From positions 1 to 26,456 of the forward strand of contig JADFKI010000011.1 of the NCBI GenBank assembly GCA_022565015.1: 26,456 nt of DNA, read 5' to 3'. A program made the position numbers and the translations under genes. The notes beneath the pieces were generated by a model. That model worked only from the letters and a program-made list of their open reading frames with translations. It ran no database searches and was not told the origin of the DNA. Shown piece after piece: positions 23,171 to 26,456 of this stretch (the stretch's first letter is position 1; every line of letters begins with the position of its first letter). The DNA comes from Chloroflexota bacterium. GTDB taxonomy: Bacteria > Chloroflexota > Dehalococcoidia > Lucifugimonadales > JADFKI01.

Positions 23171-24385
23171 CTAAAAGCTCCTTGAAGGCGCCATTGACTT
23201 GGAGTAGCCCATCTTCGCACCGTCCCAGGCATGCGCTCGCGCCACCTCTTCGTTAAGCTCGATACCCCAGCCGGGGCCCCTGGGCACGGTCATGTAGCCG
23301 TCGATGATCTCGGGCGCACCGGTCGTCAGATCATCCTTCCACGGCACGTCGTCGATGTCGATCTCCATGATGCGAACGTTGGGCAGCGTCGCGCAGAGGG
23401 CGGCGCTAACGTACGAAGACATGTGGCTGTAGTAGTTGTGCGGCGCGACGTTGAGCTGGTAGACCTCCGCGAGGTCGCCAATCTTCTTGGACTGGCTGAA
23501 GCCGTTCCACGGAATATCCACCATGAAGACGTCCGCGGCGTGGAGCTCGAAGTAGGGTATGTAGTCGCGCATGTAGTAGAGGTTCTCGCCGGTGCAGATC
23601 CTGGTCGACGTCGACTGCTTGATCTGCAGCAGCGCCTCGGGGTCGTAGCGGTCTATCTCCAGCCAGTGCATGTTGAACTTCTCGAGAGCCCTGGCTATGC
23701 GCATGCAGGCCTCGGGCTTGAAGTGGAAGTTGAGGTCCAGGTTGATGTCAACGTCCGGGCCCACCGCATCTCGAAAGGTGCCTATGAGCTTTTCGATATG
23801 ACCGACGAGCCAGTTGGGGGCCCACTCGTCGTTAGGCCCCATCTTGCCGTCGAAGCCGCTGAACCAGGTACCACCCTGCCCGGGCAGCACGATGTTGGTC
23901 TTGAAGGCGGTGAACCCGCGTGAGGCGACCTCTTTGCCAAGCGCGGTGATGTCGTCCCATGAGTTGATGGGGGCCACGCCGATCATTTCGTGGTGACGTA
24001 CTCTGGACGAGCCGCAGTGGGACCAGTACACGCGCACCTTGTCGCGAATGGGCCCGCCGAAGAGCTCCGCCACGGAGATGCCCAGGTCCCTGGCCTTGAT
24101 GTCGATGAAGGCGCAGTCCAGACCGGCTATCGCCTTCGCCCCGATGCCGCCGGGGCTCTGCCGCACGCCGCGAAACATGTCCCAAAAGCGCGCCTCGAAG
24201 GCCCGTGGGTCCTGCCCAATCAGACGCGGCTTCAAGTCCTCTATGGTGCCGACCACACCGTGCGGCGCACCGCCGTCGCTGCACTCGCCCCAGCCGGTGA
24301 CTCCCTCGTCGGTCTCTACCTTTACGAATGTCCAGGGCCTCCAACCGGCGTCTACTATAAAGGTCTCGATGTTGGTGATTTTCAT
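23171..24385 (-). CDS. Enolase superfamily protein, mandelate racemase/muconate lactonizing enzyme type
   Basis: 404 aa, ATG 24385. Members abstract a proton alpha to a carboxylate, giving dehydration, racemisation or cycloisomerisation of acid sugars and related acids. The N-terminal capping domain (MKITNIETFIVDAG, then GVTGWGECSDGG) is followed by the barrel. Metal ligands are Asp217 (NLDLNFHF), Glu243 (HWLEIDRYD) and Glu267 (TGENLYY). Candidate acid/base residues are Lys162 (FKTN) and His316 in APHNYYSH. This arrangement resembles sugar acid dehydratases such as galactonate dehydratase more than muconate cycloisomerase. It is transcribed divergently from the amidase and is not in an operon. 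Substrate unknown. Confidence 0.88.
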   Translation of the reverse strand: MKITNIETFIVDAGWRPWTFVKVETDEGVTGWGECSDGGAPHGVVGTIEDLKPRLIGQDPRAFEARFWDMFRGVRQSPGGIGAKAIAGLDCAFIDIKARDLGISVAELFGGPIRDKVRVYWSHCGSSRVRHHEMIGVAPINSWDDITALGKEVASRGFTAFKTNIVLPGQGGTWFSGFDGKMGPNDEWAPNWLVGHIEKLIGTFRDAVGPDVDINLDLNFHFKPEACMRIARALEKFNMHWLEIDRYDPEALLQIKQSTSTRICTGENLYYMRDYIPYFELHAADVFMVDIPWNGFSQSKKIGDLAEVYQLNVAPHNYYSHMSSYVSAALCATLPNVRIMEIDIDDVPWKDDLTTGAPEIIDGYMTVPRGPGWGIELNEEVARAHAWDGAKMGYSKSMAPSRSF

Positions 24386-24709
24386 CCTTCATCCCCTTTT
24401 CCAGATCTGCTCCGCTAGGCTCTGTCCTCGAGCCCCTCATCTCTAAGAGGGCTCCATTCTACTTCCGTCGTCGGCACTATCTTCGCGTCATCTTTGCCGT
24501 GATATGGGAAGTTTGTTTCCGAAAATTACATGCGTGGATGATACCACAATAGAGCCCCCACTCAGCCCCTGATATCGCCATGCGAGCATGGTGAAATCCC
24601 ACCCGGCGACCTATCGGCCTTGGCGGCGTTCTTGACAGCGTATGTGCCGCTCCATAGGATAGGCGATAACCATAAGCGTGCGCTCGGCACCGTGCAAAAG
24701 GGAGAAGAA
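24386..24709. other. Divergent control region between the enolase-type gene and the amidase
   Basis: A palindrome TCGCCATG (24575-24582) / CATGGTGA (24587-24594), 8 bp with one G-U and a 4-nt spacer, could be an operator or hairpin. The amidase promoter lies at 24632-24660. No convincing minus-strand promoter was found. No gene is seen. Confidence 0.45.
24632..24660 (+). promoter_or_regulatory. Amidase promoter
   Basis: Perfect -35 TTGACA (24632-24637), 17-bp spacer, and TAGGAT (24655-24660), which keeps the key TA and final AT of the -10. The start would be near 24667, with GGGAG and an ATG about 40 nt further on. Confidence 0.6.
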
Positions 24710-26137
24710 ATGGCGAACGTAGACGAAAATCTGGCCTTCGCTCCGGCGTCTGAGCTAGCGGAGCTTATCGCCACCAGGCAGGTCTCGCCGGTAGAGGTTG
24801 CGGAGCTATATTTCAAACGTATCGAAGAGTTGGACGGCAGATTCAACGCGTACCTGACCCTGACCCATGAGCAGGCGATGCAAGACGCTAGATCAGCGGA
24901 AGCGGCCGTCATGGACGGCGACGACCTTGGGCCTCTTCACGGCGTTCCCATTTCCATCAAGGACCTGGAGATGACGAAGGGCGTTCGTACCACCAGCGGG
25001 TCGCTTGTTTTTAAGGACAGGGTGCCGGAGGAGGACTCGGTCGTGGTCGAGCGAGTGAAGGGCTCGGGCGCCGTGATATTGGGCAAGACTAATACACCGG
25101 AGTTCGGCTTCCGGGGCAGCACCGAAAACCGGCTGGGGGAGCCGTGTCGCAACCCCTGGAATCCCGAGCGCACACCGGGAGGTTCGAGCGGTGGAGCGGC
25201 CGCCTCCGTTCTGGCCGGGATGTGCTCGATAGCGACCGGCAGCGACGGCGGAGGCTCCATACGTATCCCCGCGAGCTTCTGTGGCATCTACGGAATCAAG
25301 CCGAGTCAGGGCAGGGTGCCGAGATACGCAGGCGTCGGAGCGCCGGTAGTCGCCAACCAGTTGGGACAGTCAGGGCCGCTGAGCCGCACGGTCCGCGACT
25401 CCGCAATTTTGTTGCAGCTGCTCGCAGGTCATGACTCCAGAGACCCCACTTCATTGAGAGAAGCGCCCGGCAACTATATCGCGGCCCTGGACCGGGATAT
25501 CAGCGACTTGCGAATCGCATGGAGCCCGGATTTCGGGTACGCACCGGTGGACCCCGAGGTAGTCAACATTACGTCTGAAGCTGCCAAGATCTTCGAGGAG
25601 TTGGGCTGTGTTGTGAACGAATACGAGCTCAAGCTCGAAGAGCCCGGTGAAATGTTCCGTGTGATTTTCTCGACAAACGTCTACGCCGGACTGGGCCACC
25701 TCCTGGACGAACGGGGCGACGAGCTCACCGACTACGTTCGGGAGGGCATGGAGTTCGGGAGAGACACGACGGGCGCCGACTACGCACGAGCGCTGGGCTA
25801 TCGCGACAGACTGATCGCGCAGTTCGCCGATGTTTTCGAGAAATACGACCTGATACTCTCGCCGACGATGGCGGTGCCGGCGTTCCCGGTAGGCCAGTCC
25901 CCGGCGCAGATCGCGGGCGTGGACGTGGACCCATTCCTGGGGTCCCTGCCGTTCACGTTCCCAATCAACATGATCGGCAACCCGGCCGCCAGCGTGCCCT
26001 GCGGCTTCTCCAGCGACGGCCTGCCCATAGGGCTGCACATTATCGGCCGGTTTGGAGACGAGGAGACGGTGCTTGCGGCATCGGCTGCCTTCGAACGCAT
26101 ACGACCCTGGATACAGCGCAGGCCGGAGTTGGTTTGA
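24710..26137 (+). CDS. Amidase signature family hydrolase
   Basis: 475 aa from ATG 24710, preceded by GGGAGAAGAA; the frame is open upstream but the promoter and the family N-terminus (ASELAELIATRQVSPVEV) favour this start. The amidase signature Ser-cis-Ser-Lys triad is visible: Lys84 (PISIKDLEM), cis-Ser159 (PGGSSGGAAA) and nucleophile Ser183 (GSDGGGSIRIPA). The core region runs to FCGIYGIKPSQGRVP. The C-terminal half has AGHDSRDPTS and PFTFPINMIGNPAASVPCGF. GatA is the closest well-known relative, but no gatB or gatC is nearby, so a free-standing amidase acting on small amides is more likely. The gene ends 16 nt before MITE copy 3. Confidence 0.9.
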   Translation: MANVDENLAFAPASELAELIATRQVSPVEVAELYFKRIEELDGRFNAYLTLTHEQAMQDARSAEAAVMDGDDLGPLHGVPISIKDLEMTKGVRTTSGSLVFKDRVPEEDSVVVERVKGSGAVILGKTNTPEFGFRGSTENRLGEPCRNPWNPERTPGGSSGGAAASVLAGMCSIATGSDGGGSIRIPASFCGIYGIKPSQGRVPRYAGVGAPVVANQLGQSGPLSRTVRDSAILLQLLAGHDSRDPTSLREAPGNYIAALDRDISDLRIAWSPDFGYAPVDPEVVNITSEAAKIFEELGCVVNEYELKLEEPGEMFRVIFSTNVYAGLGHLLDERGDELTDYVREGMEFGRDTTGADYARALGYRDRLIAQFADVFEKYDLILSPTMAVPAFPVGQSPAQIAGVDVDPFLGSLPFTFPINMIGNPAASVPCGFSSDGLPIGLHIIGRFGDEETVLAASAAFERIRPWIQRRPELV

Positions 26138-26153
26138 CGCATGCATTGGCTAA

Positions 26154-26365
26154 GAGCCTATCCGAAAACTGCCACGAATGGTTCGACAAGCTCTCCGCAG
26201 AAGCGGAGTCCGAAGATAAACATTATGAGGAGTCGGACACCACGAACGGGCAATCTTCCGTTCGTCCTGTCCGACTCTTTGAACAGAATATCTTCGGACT
26301 CCGTCGCAACGGAGAGCATTGTCGAAGGACCGTAAGACGTCCAAATGAGGTTTTCGGATAGGCTC
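26154..26365. mobile_element. MITE copy 3, long form (212 bp), inverted relative to copies 1 and 2
   Basis: The TIRs GAGCCTATCCGAAAAC (26154-26169) and GTTTTCGGATAGGCTC (26350-26365) are identical to those of the other copies. TAA lies on both sides (26151-26153 and 26366-26368). The sub-terminal segments match copies 1 and 2 in reverse complement, including the segment with GACGTCCAAATGAGG. The centre holds about 90 extra bases with nested inverted repeats (GGAGTCCGAAGATA with TATCTTCGGACTCC; GAGTCGGAC with GTCCGACTC; CGAACGG with CCGTTCG). These would fold into a long cruciform or hairpin. Confidence 0.78.
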
Positions 26366-26369
26366 TAAG

Positions 26370-26383
26370 CTGGACTTTGTACA
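26370..26383. mobile_element. IS701-type terminal sequence without its partner in view
   Basis: CTGGACTTTGTACA matches the first 14 bases of the IS inverted repeat at 21524. As at the complete IS, it follows the sequence CTAAG formed by the MITE end. Beyond it the sequence differs from both ends of the full IS. This is either the end of a related IS or IS-derived MITE continuing past the window, or a remnant. Confidence 0.55.
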
Positions 26384-26456
26384 TTCCGATTGCGCCTCAA
26401 AACGAAGGCGCATAGCTGATGGTCAGTAATCGGCAGACTTTTTACATGTCGAGTTT

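Larger units (their letters stand above)
26138..26456. other. Right-end intergenic region
   Basis: Most of it is MITE copy 3 (26154-26365) and the IS-end sequence at 26370-26383. The last 70 bp show no recognised gene; a short minus-strand frame ending just inside the IS-end sequence could be a transposase C-terminus, which the window is too short to show. Confidence 0.5.

Noticed and set aside
24710..26137. GatA subunit of the tRNA amidotransferase
   Set aside because: The catalytic triad fits any amidase signature enzyme, gatB and gatC are absent from the neighbourhood, and the context is catabolic.

Overview
The window looks like a chromosomal segment of an uncultured, GC-rich bacterium, most likely a Chloroflexota relative of the SAR202/Dehalococcoidia type. 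This is an inference from gene content: a CBS-less IMPDH-family protein, frequent TTG/GTG starts, and a mix of family III CoA-transferase, molybdenum hydroxylase, enolase-superfamily and amidase genes. No rRNA or tRNA gene and no CRISPR array was seen.

Left part (1-11834) is mostly housekeeping. A partial exported protein runs off the left edge. Next, on the minus strand, are an Nmad3-like gene and queG. queG is intact except for one in-frame TAG. A small reading frame follows at 2482-2743 that simple ORF calling misses. It encodes an Rdx (SelW/SelT-like) protein with a C-x-x-UGA redox motif, a hairpin that fits the bacterial SECIS rules, a good promoter and ribosome binding site, and a single-base frameshift. 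Then come a GuaB3-type protein, the prfA-prmC pair (minus), hisS (minus), relA/spoT with rpsT, and rpsP-khpA-rimM.

Middle part (12054-19454) is catabolic. A NodB-fold hydrolase is translationally coupled to a CaiB/BaiF CoA-transferase. A complete three-subunit molybdenum hydroxylase (FAD, 2Fe-2S and molybdopterin subunits) follows with a MoaD/ThiS-like protein, and then a DapA/NanA-family aldolase. A textbook terminator at 19483-19513 closes the region. It probably converts an organic acid or N-heterocycle, but the substrate cannot be read from sequence.

Right part (19514-26456) is accessory. It holds an AT-richer gene of unknown function, an alpha/beta hydrolase, an IS701-like insertion sequence, an enolase-superfamily dehydratase/racemase (minus) and an amidase. 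Three copies of a MITE with 16-bp terminal inverted repeats and TAA target duplications lie here. The IS is inserted exactly at the junction of two tandem MITEs, with a CTAAG duplication. The third MITE is followed by the same IS terminal sequence in the same register. A diverged, TIR-less relative of the MITE core sits at 4089-4242.
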